From Microlunatus sp. Gsoil 973 (GTDB lineage Bacteria; Actinomycetota; Actinomycetes; Propionibacteriales; Propionibacteriaceae), in contig NZ_CP046122.1 of the NCBI RefSeq assembly GCF_009707365.1, positions 1,550,001 through 1,614,000 of the forward strand: a DNA stretch of 64,000 nt. Direction: 5' to 3'. Positions 24,283 to 32,353 of this stretch are shown piece by piece. Below the pieces are notes generated by a model. That model did no database searches. It saw only the letters and a list, made by a program, of their open reading frames with translations, and was not told where the DNA came from. Position numbers and translations under genes: made by a program. Positions within the stretch are counted from its first letter, which is position 1. The number at the start of each line of letters is the position of its first letter.

Positions 24283-26835
24283 ATGCCAACCGGTGCCACC
24301 CTCGACTCGCTCCGCGCCGGATGGCACAACCCGCCCCCGGACAGCCGTCCGATGATGCGGTGGTGGTGGTTCGGGCCGAACGTCGACCGGGATGAGCTCG
24401 ACCGGGAGCTCGGGGCGATGGCGGCTGCGGGCATCGGCGGCGTCGAGGTGTCCTACGTGTATCCCCTCGGATCCGAAAGCCCGGAACTGCTTTCGGCGAC
24501 CTTCTGTGGGCAACTGCGGTTTGCCGCCGAGCGGGCCCGGCAGCTCGGCCTCCGGTTCGATCTCACCCTCGGCAGCGGCTGGTCCTTCGGCGGACCGCAC
24601 ATCACCACCGACCTCGCCGCCAAGAAGCTGCACTGGGACCGCCGGGAGATCTCCGCCCCGGCCGTCGACATCCCGATCACGACCGGCTGGCCCGGTGATC
24701 AATTCGTCGCCGCGTTCCTCGCACCGGGCAGCGTCGGTGAACGTGCCGACTTCGTGCCGGTGGAGCTGGATGCCGGCGTGCTGAGGATTCCGGCCGGCAG
24801 CGGACCCCGCCAGTTGATCACAGCCGGCGTCAGGCCGACCGGCCAGGTGGTCAAGCGCGCCGCAGCCGGAGCAGACGGGCCGGTTCTTGATCACTATTCG
24901 GCCGCTGCGGCGCGCGCTCACATCGAACACCTCGCCGAACCACTGTTGCGGGCGGTCCCGGCGGAGCTGATCGGCTCGGTGTTCTGCGACAGTCTCGAGG
25001 TGTACGGCGCCAACTGGACACCGGCGATCGTCGACGAGTTCGCACATCGCCGCGGCTATCCGCTGCTCCCCCGGCTGTACCAGTTGATCATCGACACCTA
25101 CGGCTGCGAGCAGCTGCGGATCGACTACTACCGCACGCTGACCGAGCTGTACGAGGAGAACTTCGTTTCGATCTTCCAGGACTGGGCCGCCGGCCACGGT
25201 GTGCCGTTCCGGATCCAGGGCTACGGGACGCCGCCGGCATCGATCAGCAGCTACCGGTTCGCCGATCTCTACGAGGGTGAGGGATTCGGCTGGAAAGAAC
25301 TCACCCAGACCCGATGGGCCAGCTCGGCCGCCCATCACTACGGGCTGCCGGTGGTGTCATCCGAGACCTGGACCTGGGTCCATTCGCCGTCCTTCCGGGC
25401 GACTCCACTGGATCTCAAGGGCGAGGCGCATGAACACCTGCTGGCCGGGATCAACCAGATCATCGGCCACGGCTGGCCGTACTCGCCCGAAGTGACCGAG
25501 GGACTGGGCTGGTACTTCTACGCGGCCGGCGCGCTCGATGATCGCAACCCATGGTGGCCCGCGATGCCGGCACTGATGGCGTACCTGCAGCGATTGTGTT
25601 GGCTGATGCGCCAGGGCGAGCCCGCAGCCGACGTGCTGATCTATGTGCCCTGCGACGACATCTATCCGCGGCTCGGACACGAGGTCGGCGGCTCTCTCGA
25701 CCTGTGGAAGGAAGCCAGGACACACATCGACCCGGCCATCCCGGCCACCGTTCGGGACAACGGCTGGAACTTCGATCTTGTCGATGACGCCGCCCTGTCG
25801 GCTGTCAAGCCCGCTGCGGTCCCGGTGATCATCCTGCCCTCTGCCCGACGGATCCCGGAACCGACGCAGGCTTGGTTGGCCGACCATCGGACGGCCGGCG
25901 GTGCAGTGATCACCGTCGATCACGACGTAACGACACTTCGCGACGACATCGCCGCCGCCGTCGCACCCGAGTTGCAGATCTTTCCGGCGACAGGTGACAT
26001 CGGATCAGTCCGCCGCCGGATAGACGACGCCGACGTACACCTGGTGATCAACACCGGTCCGCACCCGCGCCGGATCCATGCCGATCCGCGTCAAGCGCGG
26101 ACCGGTTACGAGGTGTGGCACGCCGATACGGGCACGATCACCTCGGCGGGTGAACTTCGCGGACCGATCGCGGTCGACCTTGCTCCCTACCAGGCGGCTG
26201 TCATTGTCCTGCACGACAGCGCTGTTGCGCACCCCGAGGCCGGGACGCCGACGCTGACGCCGGCGGGGCCTGCGCTCGAACTCCGCGACTGGTCGGTGCG
26301 GTTCGGACCCGAATCTTTCGAAGAGGCCGCCGGCCGGGTCACCCTTCCGCACCGCTGGGAGGACGATCCGGCGCGGGCCAACTTCTCGGGCACGATCAAC
26401 TACCTGACCACGGTCGAGCTCGACCAGAGCTTCACCGCCGCCGGCCGCATGATGATCGACTTCGGCGAATCGACGCCGGTCGATGCCGGATCGTCCGAAC
26501 GAGACGGTGTCCGAGGCAACTCCTATCGGGTGCAGGTCACCACGCCGGTCCGCGAGGTGGTCCAGGTGATCGTGAACGGAACGCAGGCCGGAGTGTTGTG
26601 GGCGCCGCCGTACGCTCTCGACCTCACCGACCTGCTGCATCCGGGCGGCAACACGATCGAACTCGTGGTCAGCAACACCGCCGCCAACGCCCTTGCCGCC
26701 GACGCAGCCATCGACCGGCTCGTCCAGCAGAGCCGGGACAGCTATGGTCACCGATTCGTGATGCAGGATCTCGATCGGGCGATGGACTCGGTGAGCTCCG
26801 GCCTGCTCGGCGTTCCGGTGCTGCGCCGGGCCTGA
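24283..26835 (+). CDS. Glycoside hydrolase, GH106-like (alpha-L-rhamnosidase type)
   Basis: The 850-aa protein begins MPTGATLDSLRAGWHNPPPD and then SRPMMRWWWFGPNVDRDEL, the entry motif of GH106-type proteins. DLTLGSGWSFGGPHI and SVFCDSLEVYGANWTPAI (acidic residues at the barrel ends) follow. A GYGTPPASISSYRFADLYEGE segment and ASSAAHHYGLPVVSSETWTW lie downstream. The C-terminal region is a beta-sandwich ending in an N-A-A-N segment. CAGGAG precedes the ATG by five bases. No signal peptide is evident, so it likely acts on imported oligosaccharides. Rhamnoside specificity is inferred from the family only. Confidence 0.8.
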   Translation: MPTGATLDSLRAGWHNPPPDSRPMMRWWWFGPNVDRDELDRELGAMAAAGIGGVEVSYVYPLGSESPELLSATFCGQLRFAAERARQLGLRFDLTLGSGWSFGGPHITTDLAAKKLHWDRREISAPAVDIPITTGWPGDQFVAAFLAPGSVGERADFVPVELDAGVLRIPAGSGPRQLITAGVRPTGQVVKRAAAGADGPVLDHYSAAAARAHIEHLAEPLLRAVPAELIGSVFCDSLEVYGANWTPAIVDEFAHRRGYPLLPRLYQLIIDTYGCEQLRIDYYRTLTELYEENFVSIFQDWAAGHGVPFRIQGYGTPPASISSYRFADLYEGEGFGWKELTQTRWASSAAHHYGLPVVSSETWTWVHSPSFRATPLDLKGEAHEHLLAGINQIIGHGWPYSPEVTEGLGWYFYAAGALDDRNPWWPAMPALMAYLQRLCWLMRQGEPAADVLIYVPCDDIYPRLGHEVGGSLDLWKEARTHIDPAIPATVRDNGWNFDLVDDAALSAVKPAAVPVIILPSARRIPEPTQAWLADHRTAGGAVITVDHDVTTLRDDIAAAVAPELQIFPATGDIGSVRRRIDDADVHLVINTGPHPRRIHADPRQARTGYEVWHADTGTITSAGELRGPIAVDLAPYQAAVIVLHDSAVAHPEAGTPTLTPAGPALELRDWSVRFGPESFEEAAGRVTLPHRWEDDPARANFSGTINYLTTVELDQSFTAAGRMMIDFGESTPVDAGSSERDGVRGNSYRVQVTTPVREVVQVIVNGTQAGVLWAPPYALDLTDLLHPGGNTIELVVSNTAANALAADAAIDRLVQQSRDSYGHRFVMQDLDRAMDSVSSGLLGVPVLRRA

Positions 26836-26839
26836 CCGG

Positions 26840-27559
26840 TCAGGGCATGACGAGCGTGCCCACGTCCTCACCCTTGCAGATCGCAGCCATGGCGCCGGTG
26901 GCGTCGACGTCGAAGACGTGCATCGTCAGTTGATGATCATTGGCCAGGACGAATGCCGAGGTGTCCATGATCTTGATGCCCAACGTCAGCGCCTCCCGGT
27001 AGGTCAGCGTGCCGAAGCGGTGGGCATCGGCGTGTCGATTGGGATCCTTGTCGTAGACGGCGTCGACGCCACGCTTGGCGACGAGCAGGGCATCAGCGTC
27101 CAGTTCGAGGGCCCGCTGAACGGCCGGATAGTCGGTGGTGACGTACGGTTGACCGATCCCGCCGGCGAGGATGACAATGCGGCCGGCCCTCAGGTGCGCA
27201 TCGGCGCGCAGCCGGATGAAAGGCTCGGCGACGCTCTGCACGGGGATAGCCGTCATCACCCGGACGTCGGCGTCGGTCATCGCCGTCAGCGAGCCGCGCA
27301 GCATCAGGCCGTTCATGATCGTTCCGAGGATGCCGATGTTGTCGGCCTCGGCACGGCCGATCCCCCACTCCTCGGCCTCCCGTCCGCGAAAGTAGTTCCC
27401 GCCGCCGACGACGACCGCAACCTCCATGCCCAGCTGGTGGACGGCGAGCACCTCGGTGGCGAGATGCCGCAGCGCCGACGGATCAACACCCCATCCGGAC
27501 GGGCCGGAGATCGCTTCGCCGCTGAGCTTGAGCACCAACCGGCTGTACCGGTATCCCAC
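26840..27559 (-). CDS. pyrH: UMP-kinase-like protein (PyrH paralog)
   Basis: The 239-aa amino-acid-kinase-fold protein would phosphorylate UMP to UDP. The start is the GTG at 27559, preceded by GGAGGTGA. It has LVLKLSGEAISG, VVGGGNYFRGR, VAEPFIRLRADAHLRAGRIVIL and AKRGVDAVYDKDPN. Several usually invariant stretches differ: NIGILGTIMNGLMLRG for MGMLAT-type, and GGIGQPYVTTD for GTGNPFFTTD. In this phylum the housekeeping pyrH lies by tsf/frr, so this copy is probably a paralog. A 10-codon ORF (27596-27564) ends inside its ribosome binding site. It is divergent from the ThrRS paralog. Confidence 0.8.
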   Translation of the reverse strand: MGYRYSRLVLKLSGEAISGPSGWGVDPSALRHLATEVLAVHQLGMEVAVVVGGGNYFRGREAEEWGIGRAEADNIGILGTIMNGLMLRGSLTAMTDADVRVMTAIPVQSVAEPFIRLRADAHLRAGRIVILAGGIGQPYVTTDYPAVQRALELDADALLVAKRGVDAVYDKDPNRHADAHRFGTLTYREALTLGIKIMDTSAFVLANDHQLTMHVFDVDATGAMAAICKGEDVGTLVMP

Positions 27560-27588
27560 AGCGTCACCTCCTGCGCCGCAGATAGGAG

Positions 27589-27618
27589 TTGTGCATCCTG
27601 CACCGCACGGCCTACCGT
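27589..27618 (+). promoter_or_regulatory. Promoter of the Thr leader, with GTGCA/TGCAC dyad
   Basis: TTGTGC (27589-27594) and TACCGT (27613-27618) are spaced by 18 bases. The -10 ends seven bases before the ATG at 27626, consistent with a leaderless transcript starting at that A. GTGCA-TCC-TGCAC (27591-27603) overlaps the -35 region and could be an operator for this and the divergent pyrH-like gene. Confidence 0.5.
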
Positions 27619-27625
27619 AATGGGT

Positions 27626-27682
27626 ATGGCGATCCAGCAACTCACGACGACGCCGGTTACCTCCGGCGCCGCACTGTGCTGA
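27626..27682 (+). CDS. Thr-rich leader peptide of ThrRS paralog
   Basis: The 18-residue peptide MAIQQLTTTPVTSGAALC has three consecutive Thr codons (ACG ACG ACG, 27644-27652), then a fourth (ACC), and stops at TGA. An in-frame ATG two codons upstream (27620) is an alternative start. It lies between a leaderless-type promoter and a terminator-like hairpin, ahead of a threonyl-tRNA synthetase gene. This is the arrangement of ribosome-mediated attenuation by threonyl-tRNA supply. No ribosome binding site is visible, in keeping with leaderless translation. Confidence 0.7.
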   Translation: MAIQQLTTTPVTSGAALC

Positions 27683-27730
27683 GCTGATCAGCCCTCACGC
27701 ATTCGAGCCCCGGAGTCCGACTCCGGGGTT
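27661..27730 (+). terminator. Thr attenuator: terminator and competing antiterminator
   Basis: CCCCGGAGT-CCG-ACTCCGGGG (27708-27728) is a perfect nine-base-pair stem, extended by G-U and A-U to 27706-27730. It is followed by CTGTCGTT. Its left arm CCGGAG (27710-27715) can instead pair with CTCCGG (27661-27666), which overlaps the leader codons just after the Thr run. A ribosome stalled at ACG ACG ACG would leave CTCCGG free to form the antiterminator. A ribosome reaching the TGA would cover it and let the terminator form. Confidence 0.65.
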
Positions 27731-27785
27731 CTGTCGTTCCTGATCGTCACAGCCCCGGGCAGGACTCCCTGATCAGGAGATATCG

Positions 27786-29108
27786 ATGAACGGAAACGTG
27801 ATCAACAAACCCGGTGAAACCAGGGCGCGGAAGTCGATCGACAACCAGCCCCGGCGACCAGGCCGTGATCACCGGGAACTGGGCCGGGACATGCACCTCT
27901 TCGCCGGCAATCCCATCGTCGGCGCCGGCCTGCCGCTGTGGCTTCCAGCCGGCGCGGTGATCCGTCGGGAACTGGAGCAGTACGCCCACGAGATGGCGGT
28001 CCGTACCGGTTGTCAGGGGGTCTACTCCCCGGTATTGGCCAAACGAGAACTCTTCGAACGCTCCGGTCACTGGGCGAAGTTCAGCGACGACATGTTCCCG
28101 GTGATGGAACTGGGCAGCAATGCCGGTGATGATCAGCTGGTGCTCCGGCCGGCCAATTGCCCGCACCACGCGATGATCTACGCCGCCGGCCAGCACAGTT
28201 ACCGTGAGCTGCCGATCCGCTACAACGAATTGGCGCCGATGTTCCGTGCCGAGCGTTCGGGAGTGCTGTCCGGGCTCAGTCGGGTGCGGCAGATCAGTCT
28301 CGACGACACCCACGTGTTCTGCCGCCCTGACCAGTTGGCCACCGAGGTGGCGCTGGCCATGGACGGCGTGTTGGAGTCGTATGACGTGCTCGGTATCGGG
28401 ATCCACCGGCTGCGGTTGTCCCGACGCGGACCCGGCGACGGGTATTTGGGGCCGATCGACCAGTGGAGACACGCTGAAGATCAACTCCGCGACGTGCTGG
28501 ACGCCATCCGAAGCTCCCGCCCCGATCTCGAGGTTCTCGAGGCGCCGGGCGAGGCCGCCTTCTACGGGCCGAAGATCGACGTGCAGGTCGTCGATGCCCG
28601 CGGCCAGGAGGAGACCCTGTCCACCGTTCAATTGGATTTCAACCAGCCGGAACGGTTCGAGCTCGACTACGTCGCGGACGACGGTTCCCGGCAGCGGGTG
28701 ATCATGATCCATCGTGGGCTGCTCAGCTCCATGGAGCGGATGGTGGCGTTTCTGCTGGAGATCACCGATGGCTGGCTCCCGCTGTGGTTGGCTCCCGTTC
28801 AGCTCAGCCTGCTGCCCGTGGCCGCGGCCCACCATGATCACGCGTACGGCCTGGCCGATCGTCTCCGCCGGTCAGGGATCCGGGTGCAGGTGGCCGCCGA
28901 CGGCACCCTGGGCAGCCGGATCCGCGACGCGCGCCGGGAACGCACCACAGTGATCGGCGTCATCGGCGATGCGGAGATGGCGTCGGATTCGCTCGCGGTG
29001 CAGGAACTGCCGACCGGCCCCCGCCAGCAGCTTGCGACCGGGGAGTTGGTCAGCCGGCTGTCCGCTGCTGTCGCCGAACGGGCCCGCGGGCCGTACCTTG
29101 CGGACTGA
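27786..29108 (+). CDS. Threonyl-tRNA synthetase paralog lacking N-terminal editing domains
   Basis: The 440-aa protein charges tRNA-Thr by pattern. It starts at the catalytic core (HLFAGNPIVGAGLPLWLPAG), so the TGS and editing domains of the usual 640-690-aa enzyme are missing. Zinc ligands are present as Cys in RPANCPHH, His in DDTHVFC and His in MIHRGLL. Motif 2 reads RYNELAPMFRAERSGVLSGL. A C-terminal anticodon-binding domain follows from WLPLWLAPVQLSLLP. TCAGGAG precedes the ATG. Expression is probably set by the Thr leader attenuator. A backup or inhibitor-resistant ThrRS induced when the main enzyme fails is a reasonable inference. Confidence 0.88.
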   Translation: MNGNVINKPGETRARKSIDNQPRRPGRDHRELGRDMHLFAGNPIVGAGLPLWLPAGAVIRRELEQYAHEMAVRTGCQGVYSPVLAKRELFERSGHWAKFSDDMFPVMELGSNAGDDQLVLRPANCPHHAMIYAAGQHSYRELPIRYNELAPMFRAERSGVLSGLSRVRQISLDDTHVFCRPDQLATEVALAMDGVLESYDVLGIGIHRLRLSRRGPGDGYLGPIDQWRHAEDQLRDVLDAIRSSRPDLEVLEAPGEAAFYGPKIDVQVVDARGQEETLSTVQLDFNQPERFELDYVADDGSRQRVIMIHRGLLSSMERMVAFLLEITDGWLPLWLAPVQLSLLPVAAAHHDHAYGLADRLRRSGIRVQVAADGTLGSRIRDARRERTTVIGVIGDAEMASDSLAVQELPTGPRQQLATGELVSRLSAAVAERARGPYLAD

Positions 29109-29117
29109 CCCGCCGGG

Positions 29118-29882
29118 TCAGGGCTTGATCCCGACCGGATAGACCCTGAGCTGGGCCACCTTGCCCTGACAGGCCGAGGTCTTGAAGGGCACGTAGGCCG
29201 CGGTGTAGGAGTCCGGTGGGTAGACGCGGAACCCGTCCGACGTCGTTGGCTGGCATTGCTTCGGGTCGAAGTTGCCGGCGTCGGCGATCTGCAGCAGTTC
29301 GGACTTCGTGCTGCCGGACGCCAGCCGTACCGTTGCGGGCGCCCTCGAGCGATCCCGAACGGCCGGTTTGCCGAGTTGGGTACCGTCCTGGTGCCCGACG
29401 AAGGAGACGCCGGCGTAGCCGTAGATGGTGCATGCCTGCGACGACTTGTTGGTGAAGGTGAGCAGGACGTACTGGCTGCCCGCGGCGCCGCCGCCGACCG
29501 GAACGCGAACTCCGATGTTCAGGTCGCCGAGGCCACACTTGGTCACGGCGTTCGCCCCGCCGGAGTCTCCGCGCTCCGACGGACCGCCTCCGGAATTGCC
29601 GGAGCCGGTGTTGTCGTCAGAGCCCGCGCCCTTGCTCTTTCCGGAGCCACTGTCCTTGGTGGACTTGCCGGACGGTGCGGTCTTCTTCGCCGACGGGCTC
29701 GAGGCGGGCGAGTCGGGCTTACTGGGGGTCGCCGAGGTCGGGGACGCGGGAGACACCGCGACCGTACTCGCCGGCGCGGCCGGTCCGCCGACCTCGACGC
29801 CGTTGCCACAGCCGACCAGCCAGGAAGCCGCCGCAGCGCTCACCGCGAGTGCTGCCATCCGGGTACCGGTCGACCTGATCAT
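29118..29882 (-). CDS. DUF4232 lipoprotein
   Basis: The 254-aa secreted lipoprotein starts MIRSTGTRMAALAVSAAAASW and has a lipobox LVGC. A Ser/Pro/Lys/Gly-rich linker (about 30-110) follows, then a DUF4232 domain starting at TKCGLGDLNIGVRV, with LLTFTNKSSQACTIYGYAG. Paired Cys residues suggest disulfides. The domain is common in actinobacterial exported proteins of unknown role. A longer open frame exists upstream, but the start at 29882 fits a signal peptide. It converges on the ThrRS paralog with 9 bases between. Confidence 0.75.
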   Translation of the reverse strand: MIRSTGTRMAALAVSAAAASWLVGCGNGVEVGGPAAPASTVAVSPASPTSATPSKPDSPASSPSAKKTAPSGKSTKDSGSGKSKGAGSDDNTGSGNSGGGPSERGDSGGANAVTKCGLGDLNIGVRVPVGGGAAGSQYVLLTFTNKSSQACTIYGYAGVSFVGHQDGTQLGKPAVRDRSRAPATVRLASGSTKSELLQIADAGNFDPKQCQPTTSDGFRVYPPDSYTAAYVPFKTSACQGKVAQLRVYPVGIKP

Positions 29883-30018
29883 GCTCTGCACGGTACGGGG
29901 CACCGCTCGCGGTGGTGTCTCACCAGTGTCACAGCTTCCTCTCGATCCCCGGTACCTCATCTGTATCAGGTCGTCTTCGTCGTCCCGCGGCCATCCGATG
30001 TCCCGCGTGTCGTCGCGG

Positions 30019-31395
30019 TCAGTCCCAGATCACCGCGTTCTCGGCTGAGGCGGAGCCGGACGACGGTTGGCGCCCCGGTGGTGCGCCGGGCAGGTCGATG
30101 ACGACCTGGGCGCCCCCTCCCGGGGCGTTGCCGAACTGCAGGTTGCCGCCCAGCACGGCGGTCTGGCCCGCAGCGATGATCAGGCCGAGGCCGTGCCCGC
30201 CGCCGCGATTGGCCGATGAACGCTGGAATCGCTGCGGCCCTTTGGCCAGGAATTCGTCGGTGAAACCCGGGCCTGCGTCGGTGACCACCACGCGGCTGCC
30301 GCCGGCCTCGACCGTCACCGGCGGCCTCCCGTGTTGCAGCGCGTTGCGGATCAGATTCGACAGCACCCGTTCCAGGCGCCGCGGATCGGTCAGCACCGGT
30401 TCGCCCTGGTCGTGGGTGGACACCGCGACCGCGTCCTGCGGATACTCGCCCTTGGCGATCCCCCGCTGTACGGCGCGGGTCACGATCGCCGGGATCATCG
30501 CGTACTCCAGTTGCGCGGTCTCCACCCGGCTGTCCAACCGGGCGACCTCGAGCAACTCCTCGACCAGGGTGGTCAGCGCATCCACCCGGTCGCGCACCAT
30601 CTGCGACGGCCGGGAATCGTCCAACAGGGAGGCGGCGGCGTTCAGACCGGTCAGCGGGGTCCGCAGGTCGTGAGCCACATCGGCGGTGAACCGCTGCTCC
30701 GACTGCAGCCGTTCGGCCAGCCGTGCCGCCATGGCGTCGACCGCATCGGCGAGGTCGCCCACCTCGTCGCGGCCCTGGCCGACCGCCTCGCGGAGCGTGC
30801 TGCCGTCGGCCGCGCCCGGTGACGTAGCGGGCCAGGCTCCCGGCGTCGATGCTGCGGTCGCCAATGCGCGGGCGGCGCGGGCGGCCAGTCGCAACCGGCG
30901 CGACAATCGGTTCGCCGACAGGGCGCCGACGGCACTGGCCACCACGGCTGTCGCGATGCCGGCGATCAGCAGGGCCCGGTCCACCGCCCGTACCGACGCG
31001 TCGACGGTCGGGAACCGGCTGTGAATACTCAGGATGTGGCCGGCCACCCGGCCGGCAGCCCAGACGTCACGGATGCTACGCCCGCTCAGGTAGGTGCCGT
31101 GAGTGCCGGACCGGGTAAGCTGCCTGCGCAGTTCGCTCGGAACGCTCGGATCGTCGAGCCGGGCGTCGAAGGTCAACACGCCCTGGTCCTGATAGATCGA
31201 CATCGCCACCTGGACGAGGTTGTCCGCGGCAGCTCGTTGCTGGTTGATCCTGTTCTGCACCACCAGCAGGTGCACCGCGAGGGCCAGGATGACGACCGCC
31301 GCGATCACGATGCAGGCGATTGTCGCGGCGATCCGGACCCGCAGCCCGGGTTCGGGCCGCCGATCGTACGGGCCGACTGTCGATGCGTCGACCAT
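30019..31395 (-). CDS. Sensor histidine kinase
   Basis: The 458-aa membrane kinase has a first transmembrane helix at about 22-45, an extracytoplasmic region to about 140, a second helix at about 141-162 and a HAMP domain. The phosphoacceptor His242 lies in FTADVAHDLRTPLTG. An ATPase domain has N in LSNLIRNALQHG, G1 in VVTDAGPGF and G2 in GGGHGLGLII. The ATG overlaps the TGA of the regulator gene (TGATG), so the two are cotranslated. By layout it resembles CseC/MtrB-like kinases; the signal is unknown. Confidence 0.88.
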   Translation of the reverse strand: MVDASTVGPYDRRPEPGLRVRIAATIACIVIAAVVILALAVHLLVVQNRINQQRAAADNLVQVAMSIYQDQGVLTFDARLDDPSVPSELRRQLTRSGTHGTYLSGRSIRDVWAAGRVAGHILSIHSRFPTVDASVRAVDRALLIAGIATAVVASAVGALSANRLSRRLRLAARAARALATAASTPGAWPATSPGAADGSTLREAVGQGRDEVGDLADAVDAMAARLAERLQSEQRFTADVAHDLRTPLTGLNAAASLLDDSRPSQMVRDRVDALTTLVEELLEVARLDSRVETAQLEYAMIPAIVTRAVQRGIAKGEYPQDAVAVSTHDQGEPVLTDPRRLERVLSNLIRNALQHGRPPVTVEAGGSRVVVTDAGPGFTDEFLAKGPQRFQRSSANRGGGHGLGLIIAAGQTAVLGGNLQFGNAPGGGAQVVIDLPGAPPGRQPSSGSASAENAVIWD

Positions 31396-32108
31396 CAGCG
31401 ACGCAGCTTGTAGCCGAATCCCCGAACTGTCTCGATCCGGTCGTTGCCGATCTTGGCGCGCAACCGCTGGATGTGGACGTTCACCAGATGATCATCTTCC
31501 TCCCACTCCGGGTAGTCCCAGACACGTTGCAGCAGCGCAGCCCGGGACAGCACGACGCCCGGTTCGTCGGCCAACTCCAGCAGGAGCCGCATCTCGGTCG
31601 GAGTGAGATTGATCAACTTCCCGTCCCGGCGCAGTTCCAGTGCCCGGCGGTCCAGGTCAAGGTCGCCGATGGTCAGGTGATCACCGGCGTCCCCGTGCGG
31701 ACCGGATGCCGGGACCTCGACGGGCTGCGGTGACCGCCGGGCCACGCTGCGCAACCTGGCCAGCAGCACCTGGACGTCGAACGGCTTGGTGACGTAGTCG
31801 TCGGCGCCGGCTTCCAGGCCGGACACGATGTCGATCGACTCCGTACGCGCGGAGATCAGCACGACCGGGGTGTTGCCCGCCTCCCGGATCCGGCGGCACA
31901 GGCTGATGCCGTCCAGCCCCGGCAGCATCACGTCGCACAGCACGATCTGGAACGGATCGTCGGCCGATCGCTCGCTGAAGGCGCGCCAGGCGTCCAGGCC
32001 GTCCTGGACCCAGGTCACCCGGTAGTCGTAGCGCTCGAGGTTCAGTTGGGTCGCCTCGCCGATGACCCCGTCGTCCTCGACCAGCAGCAACGTCCCTGCC
32101 GTCGTCAT
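31395..32108 (-). CDS. OmpR/PhoB-family response regulator
   Basis: The 237-aa protein has a receiver domain with acidic EDD at 11-13, phosphoacceptor Asp59 in VLCDVMLPGLDG and Lys108 in YVTKPFD. A winged-helix DNA-binding domain follows (about 145-237) with LTPTEMRLLLELADEPGVV and NVHIQRLRAKIG. The start is at 32108 after GGGGGAAGG. It is the partner of the downstream histidine kinase. Its upstream region is largely an 18-bp tandem repeat, which could influence its promoter. Confidence 0.88.
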   Translation of the reverse strand: MTTAGTLLLVEDDGVIGEATQLNLERYDYRVTWVQDGLDAWRAFSERSADDPFQIVLCDVMLPGLDGISLCRRIREAGNTPVVLISARTESIDIVSGLEAGADDYVTKPFDVQVLLARLRSVARRSPQPVEVPASGPHGDAGDHLTIGDLDLDRRALELRRDGKLINLTPTEMRLLLELADEPGVVLSRAALLQRVWDYPEWEEDDHLVNVHIQRLRAKIGNDRIETVRGFGYKLRR

Positions 32109-32230
32109 GTGTTCGCCTTCCCCCTTTCGCCGTACTGGATCACCGTTGCACACTCCCAGCGCCGGATGCCGCAGCACACGGCGTTGCCCATCGGAGCACG
32201 AGCGTCTTCTCAGCCTGTCGGTCGACCAGT

Positions 32231-32353
32231 TCGACCCGCTCAACCGATGGACCAGTCAACCGATCCGACCCAGTCACCGATGCGACCCAGTCAACCGATT
32301 CGACCCAGTCAACCGATTCGACCCAGTCAACCGATCCGACCCAGTCAACCAAT
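32231..32353. repeat. 18-bp tandem repeat, about seven units
   Basis: Units of TCGACCCAGTCAACCGAT run from 32231 to 32353. The copies at 32300-32317 and 32318-32335 are identical. The one at 32282 differs by one base, and outer units have one to three changes or a one- or two-base loss. The array lies between the response regulator start and the end of the methyltransferase gene, overlapping the last codons of the latter. A length multiple of three keeps all frames open, so apparent ORFs through it are not genes. Confidence 0.9.

Noticed and set aside
27564-27596. 10-codon ORF ending inside the ribosome binding site of the pyrH-like gene as a second leader peptide
   Set aside because: Its residues (His, Asn, Ser, Tyr, Leu, Arg) show no amino-acid bias and it may be chance; it is noted only within the pyrH entry.
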